NCBI RefSeq assembly: GCF_024323335.1
Contig: NC_066585.1
Span: 85,176,614-85,240,613, forward strand
Length of the DNA: 64,000 nt
Reading direction: 5' to 3'
Source: Lathyrus oleraceus
Lineage: Eukaryota > Streptophyta > Magnoliopsida > Fabales > Fabaceae
Shown: positions 47,311 to 58,708 of the stretch, piece by piece
How positions within the stretch are numbered: the stretch's first letter is position 1
How the letters are laid out: each line of letters opens with the position of its first letter
Position numbers and translations under genes: made by a program
The notes under the pieces: model-generated
Seen by the model: the letters and a program-made list of their open reading frames with translations, nothing else
Told to the model about the DNA's origin: nothing
Database searches by the model: none

Positions 47311-49174
47311 TGTCATACCCCAAAAATTACCCATCATCTTTCCTATAAAAAAAAAAAAAAAATTTAATTAATTAAATAATTAAAATAAATAAATAAATAA
47401 AATATAACAAATTATTTTGGACTTGGGTCTCCCTCATTCCAAGCCCATTACCCACGAAATTAGTCTATAAATACTGAAGTTTCAGTAGGGGAGTGACACT
47501 TGGAGTTTACACTGAGAGATTTACTGGAGAAAGAAGGAAGAGAAGCAAAACACTCTGAGGTTTCCTTGGAACAAAACCTTGAGGAAAAAGAAAGAGAGAG
47601 AACAGAGAAGGACGGATAGAAACTTTGGCATAGGAACCCTGCCTACCCAGAGAATTCAGAGTAAAGAAACCCTGAAGGCAGCCCATCTGCACCGAAGCCA
47701 TCGCCGTCCAATTCCCGCTGCCTAACTTATTCTGATACTACAAGTGGTCAATCCCTTCAACCTTGAATTGGCAAACAGGTTTGCGTATCTCTATTGTTTA
47801 TACTTTCAATTGGCCATATCTACATATATAATGCATCATGATTAAATGTTGATATATAATTTGCTTTCGTATGGGAATTTAAATATGCCTGAATACCCTG
47901 AATGTTTGATCATGTTATTCCTGTGATAAAATGTCATAAAATTCAAAGTTCCTAACGTGGGGCTGTTTTCAAATTCAAAATCCGTGGCCTATTCTGTTTT
48001 TTTTTTATGTTTTATCATAGCCATGCATTATTCATCCTATCCTATTTATTGTTGTGATATTTCTCCGGTGTAATCTTCGATTGCACCCTGATTTGGTGTT
48101 CTAACATGTTTCTTTTTTTTGAGTTTCGTAAAGGTTCACATATCCCAGGAAAAGGTTATTGGCTAGGTATTCCACTTTATTTGTGGGATACCCTTGTGGA
48201 GTTTCACCCTAAATTAATTTTTAATGTATTAATTTCTAATGTATTAATTTTTTAATATATTATTTTTAATAATTTTAATGTGGAGTTTCATCCTAATTAT
48301 ATAATTAATTGTAAAACTTTGCCTTTGAATAAGTGATCTTGGACCTCTCTTTGTTGCCTTACGATTACGATATTACGGTCATGTCCCGCGAACGTGGGGA
48401 TACCCTTAGCAAAGACCCTTCGGTTAAATCATCATAAAATAAATTATAGTCCCTCGGATGTTGCCTTCGAATATACAACTTTGTCCCTCGATGATCCTCC
48501 GATGTTGCCTACGGTTAAATGATGATAGTCCCTTCGAATGCTAAGGTATCCTCATAACTGTTGCCTTCAATGACCAATCGATGACCCTACGATGACCCTT
48601 TTACATCCAAAGGATAAAACTACTTATTTCTCAATAATAAGGACAGTTTTATCCTCATAAGGATAGGAAATGCCCGTAAAGACCTTGGGTCGGTATAACT
48701 CTTAATTGCTGGCTCACAACTTAAAACATTTTTTTTGCACCTCACACCTTTCAAAATGCCTTTAGAAAATCACCACTTGGTATACATTCATACTAGAATC
48801 ATTACCGAGTTATATTTTTCTAAACAATTTTCAAAACTAAAACGGGATAACCACTTTGTATACATTCATACAAGAATCATTACAAAGTTAAATTCTCTTT
48901 TCAAAACAATTTTCCAAACAATTCACAAACACTTTTTTTTCAGACAAAAATAATATAAGTGATCGAGCAATTAAGAGCCCATGGATAACCATGGATACAA
49001 AGGGTGCTAACACCTTCCCTTTGTATAATGTACCTCCCGAACCCAAAATCTAAATTAAGGTCTTTCCTGTTCTTTTCCACCTTTCCTTATTGGATAAAAG
49101 AAAAGTCGGTGGCGACTCTTGCTAACCGCGACATTGCGATAAAAAACACAAAAAGTCCAGTTCACCGTATGACA
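47311..49174 (+). repeat. 5' LTR of the Tat-type element
   Basis: 1864 bp, beginning TGTCATACCCCAAAAATTAC and ending TTCACCGTATGACA. A TATA-like TCTATAAATACTG lies near 47464, close to the start, implying a very short U3 and a long R-U5. A run of CTTCG/GATG-rich words (48360-48600) precedes a pair of ATACATTCATAC repeats. Confidence 0.95.
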
Positions 49175-49178
49175 GAAC

Positions 49179-49196
49179 TGGCGACTCTGCTGGGGA
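49179..49196 (+). other. primer-binding site of the Tat-type element
   Basis: TGGCGACTCTGCTGGGGA starts five bases (GAAC plus the T of TGG as first base) after the LTR end. Its complement ends in CCA, as required for a tRNA 3' end. Tat/Ogre elements are reported to use tRNA-Arg; the specific tRNA was not checked. Confidence 0.8.
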
Positions 49197-50107
49197 CCCT
49201 AAATATTTAAAAAGAGAGGTTACCTTAAAAACAAGATCACTTATTCAATTTGTCTGATTTATTTTTAAGGGATTGCTTGGGTATGTTATGCTTGAGTAAA
49301 AGATCCTACACCCGGATCTAGTGTACCTTAGGTAAGTAGCAAGAGATCATCGCGACTGTCCGGCGTATACTGGAATGGTCAAAATGATGGCTACGGTTAA
49401 TGTGGCACTTTGGATGTCCTGATGTTCCTCATGTTAGTTGAGGAAATATTTGGCATTCGCGTGGTGTCATAAAAGCATTAACCAGACCTTTAGAACCCTA
49501 ATTGACTCATCCTGGCCATTAGAAAGTAGTGAGATAACTGGCTTCGGTTCCGACTGGAGTTGGTTGAGACTCGATACTACAATCTTTGAGATTGGACTTT
49601 AGGGAAGCTTCGGTCAACCACTTGGTGTTGCACTGAAGTGGACTTAAGGAAAGGTCAATGATTTGAGATCCTTCTAGAACCCGGTTACTATTCTAAGACA
49701 GGTTGAACCAACCAAACTTCAGTGGGGAGGGTATTTACCTATGGAACTCACGCAAGCCTTAAAACCTAGGAATGATTGTTGTGTGACTTGCTTGTGCTTG
49801 TTATTTATCGAACAACATGACATCATAACAACATAACATCATAACATCATGGCATTGTACTAACCATTTCAAGGATTTAGGGATTTAACTCTGCTAAAAA
49901 AAAAACAGAAAAAACAAAAACAAAAGCAAAAACAAAAGAGAAAAGAAAAAAAAAGCTCTTTTTGTTAGTTTATGCAAAGTTAAATCCCGAAAGTCCTTGA
50001 AAACATTTCATACATTGCATTGCATCGCATAACAGGTATTCTAAAGGATCAGTGTTCTCACGATTTTCCTATCAAACAGATTCCAGCAGATTCAAACAGA
50101 TTGAACA
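49197..50107 (+). other. untranslated leader of the Tat-type element
   Basis: No ORF. It ends in an A-rich tract (49899-49953), and repeated words ATTCCAGCAGATTCAAACAG immediately precede the gag start. The extra ORF found upstream of gag in full-size Ogre elements is not present. Confidence 0.7.
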
Positions 50108-53100
50108 ATGGCTCTCGAACAAACTGTCAAAGATCTCCAGGCCCAGAATGCTCAATTCCAGGAAATAATGCTGAGCTTATCTAAGGGGCAGGAAGAACTG
50201 AAAGCTCTTTTGATGGAGAAGAAGAAGGACCAGAAACCTGTGGGTTACATCAACCCGGGGAGAAGGCTTAAGGGACAGGTTACAGGAGTCAAGATTAGAA
50301 TTCCGAAGGATTCAGAAGAAGAGACCGAGAATGATTCGGAAGATGAGAATCCTAATCTCGTCAATTCTGAGGACGACGATGAAGATTATGAACATGAACA
50401 GTACTCTCCGAAGGATGATAAGTACAAGTTGCTGGAAGAACGTATGCTAGCTATGGAGGGGCAGAAAGTGCCCGGTCTGGATTTCGAAAACTTGGGTCTG
50501 GTCTCTGATGTGGTCATTCCCCGCAAATTCAAGGTTCCCATTTTCACTAAGTATGATGGTGCCTCTTGTCCTCAGATGCATCTAAGGGCTTATGTGAGAA
50601 AGATTCAGCCGCACACTACTGATAAGAAACTGTGGATCCATTTCTTCCAAGAGAGTCTGTCTGGCACACAGTTAGAGTGGTATTATCAGCTTGAGAGCTC
50701 TAACATCCGCACATGGACTGATTTAGCAACAGCTTTCTACAAGCACTACCAGTATAATTCTGAGTTAGCGCCTACTCGGCTACAGCTACAAAATATGACT
50801 ATGGGCTCTAAAGAAAGTTTCAAAGAATATGCTCAAAAGTGGAGAGATTTGGCTGGCAGAGTCAAACCCCCTATGACTGATCGAGAGTTAGTGGACATGT
50901 TCATGGGTACACTGACTGGCCCATTCTACAGCCATCTACTGGGAAGTTCCTCGTCAGGTTTCACTGAACTTATCTTGACAGGTGAACGGGTTGAAAGCGG
51001 CATTCGAAGTGGAAAGATACAGGCAGCTACTTCTGCAAGCACCAAAAAGTCCTATCAGGGAAAGAATGAATCAAATGCTGTGTACAGTGAGAGGAAGCAT
51101 AACAAGAAGAATCGTGACCATACTGTTGGGGCAGTTACAATTGCCGCACCGCCATCTCAGAACTTCCAACACAGACAAGACAGGTCGAGAAGACAGTTTA
51201 CCAAGATCAATATGACTTTAACCCAAGCACTGCAGAGTATGTTAAAGGCCAATTTGATTACCCTCAGAGGCCCTCCTGCAAATCCCGACACCACTTCTCC
51301 TCGTTATAATCCCAACGCCAGGTGTGCCTATCACTCCGATAGCCCCGGGCATGATACGAATGATTGCTGGTTGTTGAAGAACAAGATTCAGGATATGATC
51401 GACGCTGGAGAAATTGAATTTGATCCTCCGGCGACCCCCAATGTCATCACAGCACCTATGCCTAATCATGACCAGAATGTTAATGTTGTGGACGACAATT
51501 CTCACGTTACTGACGTTGCTGATTTAGCATCTCCTCTCCTGATCGTTAAGAAGAATTTATTGCAAGCTGGTTTATTTCCAGGTTGTGCTGAAGATTGCGA
51601 TCTCTGTGTACTCCGACCCAATGATTGTTTGAAGTTGAAGAACGGCATTCAACGACTGATGGATGATCGTACAATTCTATTTGAAAGGGTTCCTAAGGTG
51701 GACAACTCTATTGAAGAGGTATCTGTGATTGCTAGGTCCAAAGCTCCAGTGAAGATTACCGCTACTAGAGTGCCTGTGAAGATTACCGCTAAGCCCAAAG
51801 TGGCTCCCCTGATTATTACCGCACCTGGCCCCGTGCCATATTCCTCCAGCAAAGTTATTCCGTGGAACTATGGAGGCGACGTTTACATCCATGGCATAAA
51901 GCAAGTTGGTAGTTCTGCTAATCCTAATGATATTGTGGGGACTAGTAAAGTTACTCGAAGTGGAAGGATCTACTCCCCAGAAATCTCACCTCCCGCTCCC
52001 GAAATTCGAGGAAAAAGACCAGTCAATCCTCCTCAGTCAGAGACATCGGTCGAAGTTACTTCTGAAAATGTTGCCAAACAGGAAATGGAAGAGATGCTGA
52101 AAATCATCCGTAAGAGCGATTTTGATGTAGTGGAACAATTGGGGCATACTCCGTCTAAAATCTCAATGTTGTCCTTGTTATTATCCTCTGAATCCCATGC
52201 CAATGCATTGATGAAATTCTTGAAGACCGCTCATGTGCCTCAAGAAACATCCGTCGATCAATTCGAACATTATGTTGCTAATTTGACTGTTGACAATGGC
52301 CTAGGCTTTTCCGATGCTGACCTGACGCCAGCAGGAAAGAATCACAATAAAGCTCTGCATATCTCCATCGAGTGTGAGGGGATCACCCTGGCTCACGTGT
52401 TGATCGACAACGGCTCTTCCTTGAATGTGCTCCCGAAAGCTGTACTCGATAAATTTGACTACAAAGGCATTGAACTGAAACCTAGTGATGTTGTGGTGCG
52501 TGCTTACGATGGTGCGAAGAGTGTTGTCTATGGTGAAGTGGTTCTCCCTATCAAGATAGGACCTCAAGTCTTCAACACTACCTTTCACGTGATGGACATT
52601 CGTCCCGCCTACTCCTGCTTGTTGGGGCGCCCTTGGATCCATGGGGCAGGTGCGGTAGCTTCGTCGCTTCATCAAAAGCTGAAGTATCCAATAGCAGGCA
52701 TGGTTGTCACTATATGTGGAGAAGAAGAGTATATTGTCAGTAGTGTACAAGCCTTCAAATACGTCGAGATGGATGGTGAATTCTTTGAGACTCCTTCTCA
52801 GTCATTTGAAGTGGTTCCTCCACCCAGTCCTGTCCTTAAGCCAACTCCCCTTGTGCCCAAGGTTGTTCGTGCTCCCCCTGTCATGATCTCTCTGAAAGAT
52901 GCTCAAGCCGCGGTTGAAAATGGTGATCGTGCTGGTTGGGGTCAACTGATCAATGTACCGTACAAGTCTGATAAAGCTGGCCTGGGGTTTAACTCTGGAA
53001 AGATAGTCAAAAATCAGATTAATGCTATGGAAGATGCTGATAGTGATTGCGACTTGGATAGCTGGATTTTCCCAACAATTGGTGACGGACTCAACAATTG

Positions 53101-53143
53101 GAAGACTGAAGACATTATCCCGATTTCCTTTAGTCAGGAGTAA
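50108..53143 (+). CDS. Gag-protease polyprotein of the Tat-type element
   Basis: An uninterrupted 1011-codon frame from ATG 50108 to TAA. Residues 1-35 resemble a coiled coil (EQTVKDLQAQNAQFQEIMLS). An acidic Glu/Asp/Ser linker occupies about 75-110. The gag core spans about 135-300 (FTKYDGASCPQMHLRAYVRK, FYKHYQYNSELAPTRLQLQ, SFKEYAQKWRDLAGRV). A Cys/His cluster near 410 (CAYHSDSPGHDTNDCWLLKN) is the likely nucleic-acid-binding knuckle. An aspartic protease lies near 750-870, with active site LIDNGSSLNVLP and the LLGRPWIHGAGA end. At about 940 a GWG..Y..D.AGLGF segment resembles a G-patch. The frame is fully open while pol is ruined, so gag-protease may still be made and package the RNA for trans-mobilisation. 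This is inference. Confidence 0.93.
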   Translation: MALEQTVKDLQAQNAQFQEIMLSLSKGQEELKALLMEKKKDQKPVGYINPGRRLKGQVTGVKIRIPKDSEEETENDSEDENPNLVNSEDDDEDYEHEQYSPKDDKYKLLEERMLAMEGQKVPGLDFENLGLVSDVVIPRKFKVPIFTKYDGASCPQMHLRAYVRKIQPHTTDKKLWIHFFQESLSGTQLEWYYQLESSNIRTWTDLATAFYKHYQYNSELAPTRLQLQNMTMGSKESFKEYAQKWRDLAGRVKPPMTDRELVDMFMGTLTGPFYSHLLGSSSSGFTELILTGERVESGIRSGKIQAATSASTKKSYQGKNESNAVYSERKHNKKNRDHTVGAVTIAAPPSQNFQHRQDRSRRQFTKINMTLTQALQSMLKANLITLRGPPANPDTTSPRYNPNARCAYHSDSPGHDTNDCWLLKNKIQDMIDAGEIEFDPPATPNVITAPMPNHDQNVNVVDDNSHVTDVADLASPLLIVKKNLLQAGLFPGCAEDCDLCVLRPNDCLKLKNGIQRLMDDRTILFERVPKVDNSIEEVSVIARSKAPVKITATRVPVKITAKPKVAPLIITAPGPVPYSSSKVIPWNYGGDVYIHGIKQVGSSANPNDIVGTSKVTRSGRIYSPEISPPAPEIRGKRPVNPPQSETSVEVTSENVAKQEMEEMLKIIRKSDFDVVEQLGHTPSKISMLSLLLSSESHANALMKFLKTAHVPQETSVDQFEHYVANLTVDNGLGFSDADLTPAGKNHNKALHISIECEGITLAHVLIDNGSSLNVLPKAVLDKFDYKGIELKPSDVVVRAYDGAKSVVYGEVVLPIKIGPQVFNTTFHVMDIRPAYSCLLGRPWIHGAGAVASSLHQKLKYPIAGMVVTICGEEEYIVSSVQAFKYVEMDGEFFETPSQSFEVVPPPSPVLKPTPLVPKVVRAPPVMISLKDAQAAVENGDRAGWGQLINVPYKSDKAGLGFNSGKIVKNQINAMEDADSDCDLDSWIFPTIGDGLNNWKTEDIIPISFSQE

Positions 53144-53309
53144 TTGTTATTGTTTATTCTAGAATTGCAAATTTTAATTTTCTTTTACAATCAAACTTCT
53201 TAAAGCATTGTGTCTATGCCCGAGGCACAATGGCTAATTTGTTAGGGGTTTGTCATTTTCATAAGCATATTCATATTCAATAGATCAATGGACTTTTTGC
53301 ATTCAAATA
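53144..53309 (+). other. spacer between gag-protease and pol remnants
   Basis: Non-coding. In Ogre-type elements this junction holds a spliced intron; a TTTGCATTC..TTGCACACACTC stretch is present, but no intron was assigned. Confidence 0.4.
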
Positions 53310-54046
53310 TTGCGCTCTTTATCTTTCCTGTCATTTTTCAAACAAGCTATGTTTCTTGCACACACTCACGTAACAATTTGCCGATCCATATCCACTCTGG
53401 ATCCTGTTGGTAATGACTCTGCTACTGTTCATTATGACTTTGAAAATCCGATCTACCAAGCCGAGGATGGAAGCGAGGAAGATTGTGAAGTCCCTGGAGA
53501 ACTTGCCCGACTACTGCAAGAAGAAAAGACTATACAGCCGCATGAGGAATCAATTGAAATTGTAAATCTGGGTACTGAAATAAACAAGAAAGAAGTCAGA
53601 GGTTTCTTGGGGCACTCGAATTACATTGCCCGATTCATTCCACACTTGACTGCTACCTGCAAACCCATCTTCAAATTACTGAGACAAAATCAAGAGATGG
53701 TATGGAATGATGAATGCCAAGAAGCTTATGACAAAATCAGGAAATATCGCCAAGAACCTCCAGTTCCGATGCCACCAGTTGAAGGAAGACCTTTAATTAC
53801 GTATTTGACCGTGTTAGAAAATTCAATGAGGTGTGTTGGGGCAACATGACGAGTCTGGTCGAAAAGAGCATGCCATATACTGCCTTAGCAAAAGGTACCG
53901 ACTGTGAAACAAGATACTCACAGCCCGAGAAAGCTTGCTGTGCTTTGGCCTGGGCTGCTCGCCGACTAAGACAGTATATGTTGAATCATACCACTTCTAA
54001 GATGGATTCTATCAAATACCTATTTGAGAAACCTGCTGTCTCCTGA
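53310..54046 (+). pseudogene. Tat pol remnant: RT ends and RNase H part, catalytic RT deleted
   Basis: The frame at 53310-53849 carries the pre-RT string ESIEIVNLGTEINKKEV. It jumps directly to VRGFLGHSNYIARFIPHLTA, then EGRPLITYLTVLENSM, sequences that in a complete element lie on either side of the RT palm with YVDD. The deletion leaves the frame open. After a frameshift, 53850-54046 reads RNase H-like DCETRYSQPEKACCALAWAA, then RRLRQYMLNHTT, ending KYLFEKPA. A second deletion then leads into the integrase. Confidence 0.88.
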
Positions 54047-54716
54047 AAGAGTTATCACTGACAATGGTACTAATTTGAACAACAAGATGATTACTGAACT
54101 CTGCACGCAGTTCAAAATAAAACACCATAACTCTTCTCCGTACCGGCCAAAGATGAACGGCGCCGTGGGGACTGCTAACAATATCAAGAAGGTCATGCAA
54201 GAAATGACAGTAACATACAAAGACTGGCATGAGATGTTACCCTTTACTCTTTACGGTTATCGCACTTCAGTGCGCACTACGACAGGGGCAACTCCGTTCT
54301 CTTTAGTCTATGGAATGGAAGCCATCTTACTAGTGGAAGTTCAGATTCCCTCTCTAAGAATCATGAAAGAGGCGGGCTTAGATGAAGATGAATGGATTCA
54401 GACTCGACTCGATCAGATAAATCTGATTGATGAGAAGAGACTTGCGGCTGTTTGTCATGGGCAGATATATCAGAAATGCATGACCCAGGCATTTAACAAA
54501 AGAGTTAAGAGACAGGTGTACCAACTTGGCGACTTGGTGATCAAGCGTATCATTCTACCACAAGGTGATCCCAGAGGCAAATGGACTCCCACATACGAAG
54601 GGCCATTTGTAGTTAAGAAGGTATTCTCAGGTGGAGCCATGATACTCGCTACAATGGATGGCGAAGATTTCCCGCATCCCGTGAACGCGGACATAGTTAA
54701 AAAATACTACGCATGA
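54024..54716 (+). pseudogene. Tat integrase C-terminal remnant
   Basis: A 230-codon frame starts within the integrase core at RVITDNGTNLNNKMI (second catalytic Asp), then SPYRPKMNGAVGTANNIKKV, where the usual catalytic Glu position (NGAVE) reads Gly. Next come YKDWHEMLPFTLYGYRTS and ATPFSLVYGMEAILLVEVQI, then the GPF-type C-terminal module with TYEGPFVVKKVFSGGAM, ending VKKYYA. The zinc motif and first catalytic Asp are missing. It is enzymatically dead. Confidence 0.9.
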
Positions 54717-55929
54717 AAGAGACCCGCTAGATCGACGTATCTAGGCAAAAGTAAGGGCATCCCAGCGAACCAAAAGGGTTCGGGCAAAAATTAGGGATAT
54801 ATATAAAAAAATGTACACCCGGCAAGTCGAAAACCTGAAAAGGCGGCTTGGGCAAAAAAGGGTATCCTGGTGGACTGAAAACCTGAAAAGGCGGTCCAGG
54901 CAAAAATTAGGGATTAAAGCGTATGACTATGTCCCGTTCTCAGTCAACTTTCATCCAAGTTCGAGGGACTGACCAAGCCAATCACTTCTATCCGACAGCA
55001 AGGGATGAGATGCTCGAAGACATAATGACAGTAGTAGGCTTAAAATCAATAGGACTTCTTCCACATAGCTTTCTCTTTGTTTTCGACAATTTCCTCTTAC
55101 TAGGATTTCTGTCTCCTTGTACACAAATTGCCTGTTTATAGGCCTCCTTTCAAAATCAATACAACCCTCTTTCAAAAAAAAGATGCTTTTGTTTTTACTT
55201 TTCTGTTTTGGTTGCGTAAATGTCCATTGATTTAATTTGAATTAATATGTGCATTTGAATATGACTGATGTTTACCAAAAATACATGCATAGAATAGCAA
55301 TAGCAATTACTACCCGACTTCAGGATCAAGGAAAAGGTCTAATCATGCTTCCAATGAATCCGCTACCAATTCTCTTCCCCAGCAAGCCTTTTTTTTTTCC
55401 TCAGAAAATGGCAGTATCCCCAGGCACAGCCAGTTACTCCCCAACAGAGGTCGGCATCATCAGACAGATTGATCATCTCATCCATCCTCAGCCAAGATCT
55501 GTGGAATATTTCTACCATCAGACAGAATCAAGAACCCCCTGCCGAGAAAGGGTCATCGTTACAAATATCTCCAATCAGTAGATGGGGATTTATTTTCCCC
55601 AGTAGAGTCCCCAAGCAGAACTTCTCATACGCATAACTCATTCATTACATCATTTCACAGCATACGCATGCATACAACATTCGCATTTATTTTAGCATAA
55701 CACGAAACATCTCATACATCATGACATAGCATGAAGCTAACTTTTCTTTGCAGGTTATTTATCCTCCTGATATAGTCAAAATAAAAGGTTCATTCAGACA
55801 GACACCTTTATCAATCACATTCAAGATTCAGATACATATTTCAAATACAGTTCATGGGAACATTCATTCTGACAACACTTCGATATCCTCCTAACGATGG
55901 CATCTTTAAGCCCATCCCAGACATTTATT
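54717..55929 (+). other. 3' untranslated region of the Tat-type element, first part
   Basis: No real ORF. Around 54815-54910 the string CTGAAAACCTGAAAAGGCGG and a close variant with GTCGAAAACCTG occur as two imperfect copies separated by about 50 bases. The short plus-strand frame at 55249-55581 has no family resemblance. Confidence 0.6.
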
Positions 55930-56640
55930 GCAAGTACAACATATACAGGTTATCAGATACAGCCTAACGTACGGTTCATTCTGATTCAGCCCAACATATG
56001 ACTTCTTCAGCAACTCCAATGCGGTCTAACGTACGACCCATTTGGACCTTCAAATCCTCAGATGCTGCCTAGCGTACGGTACATTCAGGGGTGTAGTCTA
56101 GCGTACGACTACTTTCTTTTTCAGATGCAGCCTAACGGACGACTCATTCTACAACTCGGATACGATCTAACGTACGATCCATTCTGAACTTCAACAACCC
56201 CAACGCGGTCTAACGTACGACCCGTTTGGATCTTACAACCCTCAGATGCTACCTAACGTACAGTACATTTCTGAAGTGTAGTCTGGCGTACGACTACCGC
56301 TTTCATCATCAGATGCGGCCTAACAGACGACTCATTCTGCGACGGTCTAACGTACGACCCGTTCGGATGTCCATCCCCTCAGATGCTACCTAACATACGG
56401 TACATTTTTGAAGTGTAGTCTAACGTACGACTACCCCTTTCGTCATCAGATTCAGCCTAACGTACGGCTCATTCTGCAACTCAGATACGATCTAGCGTAT
56501 GGTCCATTCTGATCCTTTATCCCCAACAGCATATGACACACTCCGACTCCCCAGCGAAGTCGGCAGCCTAATGGATGACTCATTATACGGTCTAACGTAC
56601 GACCCAGTGTGGCACCCATGTCTTCAAATTGGCCTAATAT
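55930..56640 (+). repeat. tandem repeats in the 3' UTR of the Tat-type element
   Basis: Many copies of a core like CTAACGTACGACCCATTCTG occur at irregular spacing of about 35-60 bp. They are organised in a higher-order unit of roughly 170-190 bp in which cores alternate as GCGGTCTAACGTACGACCC, GATGCTACCTAACGTACGGT, GTGTAGTCTAGCGTACGACT and GATGCAGCCTAACGGACGAC. The core contains the palindrome CGTACG. Tandem arrays in this position are known in Tat/Ogre elements and have seeded satellites. Confidence 0.9.
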
Positions 56641-56823
56641 ACGGCGCGATCTGAAGCTTTCGTCATCAAACCTCCCGGATGGCATCTTTAAGCCCATCTC
56701 CATCAAGACCAACTGTCGATTCTCAAGTGTAAATTTTTGGGGCATTCTAGTGTTCAATAATCTTCCACCTCCAGACCACGAATGGCATACACGCCATCCT
56801 AACTCTCTCGGTTCAAGAATATT

Positions 56824-56836
56824 GAACAGGGGCAGC
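56824..56836 (+). other. polypurine tract of the Tat-type element
   Basis: GAACAGGGGCAGC directly precedes the 3' LTR start TGTCATACCCC. Confidence 0.75.
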
Positions 56837-58708
56837 TGTCATACCCCAAAAATTACCCATCATTTTTCCTAAAAAAAAAAAAAAAAAAAAAATTAATTAA
56901 TTAATTAAATAATTAAAATAAATAAATAAATAAAATATAACAAATTATTTTGGACTTGGGTCTCCCTCATTCCAAGCCCATTACCCACGAAATTAGTCTA
57001 TAAATACTGAAGTTTCAGTAGGGGAGTGACACTTGGAGTTTACACTGAGAGATTTACTGGAGAAAGAAGGAAGAGAAGCAAAACACTCTGAGGTTTCCTT
57101 GGAACAAAACCTTGAGGAAAAAGAAAGAGAGAGAACAGAGAAGGACGGATAGAAACTTTGGCATAGGAACCCTGCCTACCCGGAGAATTCAGAGTAAAGA
57201 AACCCTGAAGGCAACCCATCTGCACCGAAGCCATCGCCGTCCAATTCCCGCTGCCTAACTTATTCCGATACTACAAGTGGTCAATCCCTTCAACCTTGAA
57301 TTGGCAAACAGGTTTGCGTATCTCTATTGTTTATACTTTCAATTGGCCATATCTACATATATAATGCATCATGATTAAATGTTGATATATAATTTGCTTT
57401 CCTATGGGAATTTAAATATGCCTGAATACCCTGAATGTTTGATCATGTTATTCCTGTGATAAAATGCCATAAAATTCAAAGTTCCTAACGTGGGGCTGTT
57501 TTCAAATTCAAAATCCGTGGCCTATTCTGTTTTTTTTTTAATGTTTTATCATAGCCATGCATTATTCATCCTATCCTATTTATTGTTGTGATATTTCTCC
57601 GGTGTAATCTTCGATTGCACCCTGATTTGGTGTTCTGACATGTTTCTTTTTTTTGAGTTTCGTAAAGGTTCACATATCCCAGGAAAAGGTTATTGGCTAG
57701 GTATTCCACTTTATTTGTGGGATACCCTTGTGGAGTTTCACCCTAAATTAATTTTTAATGTATTAATTTCTAATGTATTAATTTTTTAATATATTATTTT
57801 TAATAATTTTAATGTGGAGTTTCATCCTAATTATATAATTAATTGTAAAACTTTGCCTTTGAATAAGTGATCTTGGACCTCTCTTTGTTGCCTTACGATT
57901 ACGATATTACGGTCATGTCCCGCGAACGTGGGGATACCCTTAGCAAAGACCCTTCGGTTAAATCATCATAAAATAAATTATAGTCCCTCGGATGTTGCCT
58001 TCGAATATACAACTTTGTCCCTCGATGACCCTCCGATGTTGCCTACGGTTAAATGATGATAGTCCCTTCGAATGCTAAGGTATCCTCATAACTGTTGCCT
58101 TCAATGACCAATCGATGACCCTACGATGATCCTTTTACATCCAAAGGATAAAACTACTTATTTCTCAATAATAAGGACAGTTTTACCCTCATAAGGATAG
58201 GAAATGCCCGTAAAGACCTTGGGTCGGTATAACTCTTAATTGCTGGCTCACAACTTAAAACATTTTTTTTGCACCTCACACCTTTCAAAATGCCTTTAGA
58301 AAATCACCACTTGGTATACATTCATACTAGAATCATTACCGAGTTATATTTTTCTAAACAATTTTCAAAACTAAAACGGGATAACCACTTTGTATACATT
58401 CATACAAGAATCATTACAAAGTTAAATTCTCTTTTCAAAACAATTTTCCAAACAATTCACAAACACTTTTTTTTCAGACAAAAATAATATAAGTGATCGA
58501 GCAATTAAGAGCCCATGGATAACCATGGATACAAAGGGTGCTAACACCTTCCCTTTGTATAATGTACCTCCCGAACCCAAAATCTAAATTAAGGTCTTTC
58601 CTGTTCTTTTCCACCTTTCCTTATTGGATAAAAGAAAAGTCGGTGGCGACTCTTGCTAACCGCGACATTGCGATAAAAAACACAAAAAGTCCAGTTCACC
58701 GTATGACA
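56837..58708 (+). repeat. 3' LTR of the Tat-type element
   Basis: 1872 bp, nearly identical to 47311-49174. It differs mainly in a longer poly-A near 56870 and about ten single-base changes. It is followed by the target duplication GTGAG and the resumed PMD exon. Confidence 0.95.

Larger units (their letters stand above)
47311..58708 (+). mobile_element. non-autonomous Tat/Ogre-type Ty3/gypsy retrotransposon
   Basis: A complete insertion of 11.4 kb: LTRs 47311-49174 and 56837-58708, PBS, intact gag-protease ORF, pol remnants, 3' repeat region and PPT. The target duplication is GTGAG (47306-47310 and 58709-58713), perfect. LTR termini are TGTCATAC..GTATGACA. The LTRs differ by about ten substitutions plus homopolymer indels over 1.86 kb by my count, so insertion was recent. 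Pol has lost the catalytic RT and most of the integrase, so mobility must have depended on enzymes from elsewhere. The lineage call rests on gag-protease sequence, PBS and 3' repeats. It sits inside the tail-coding exon of the PMD gene. Confidence 0.92.

Noticed and set aside
48735..49210. Plus-strand ORFs repeated identically at 58269-58759
   Set aside because: They lie in the two LTR copies of the Tat-type element; the duplication reflects the LTRs, not genes.
55249..55581. 110-residue ORF in the Tat 3' region
   Set aside because: It lies between integrase and the 3' UTR repeats, has no recognisable domain and starts in low-complexity sequence.
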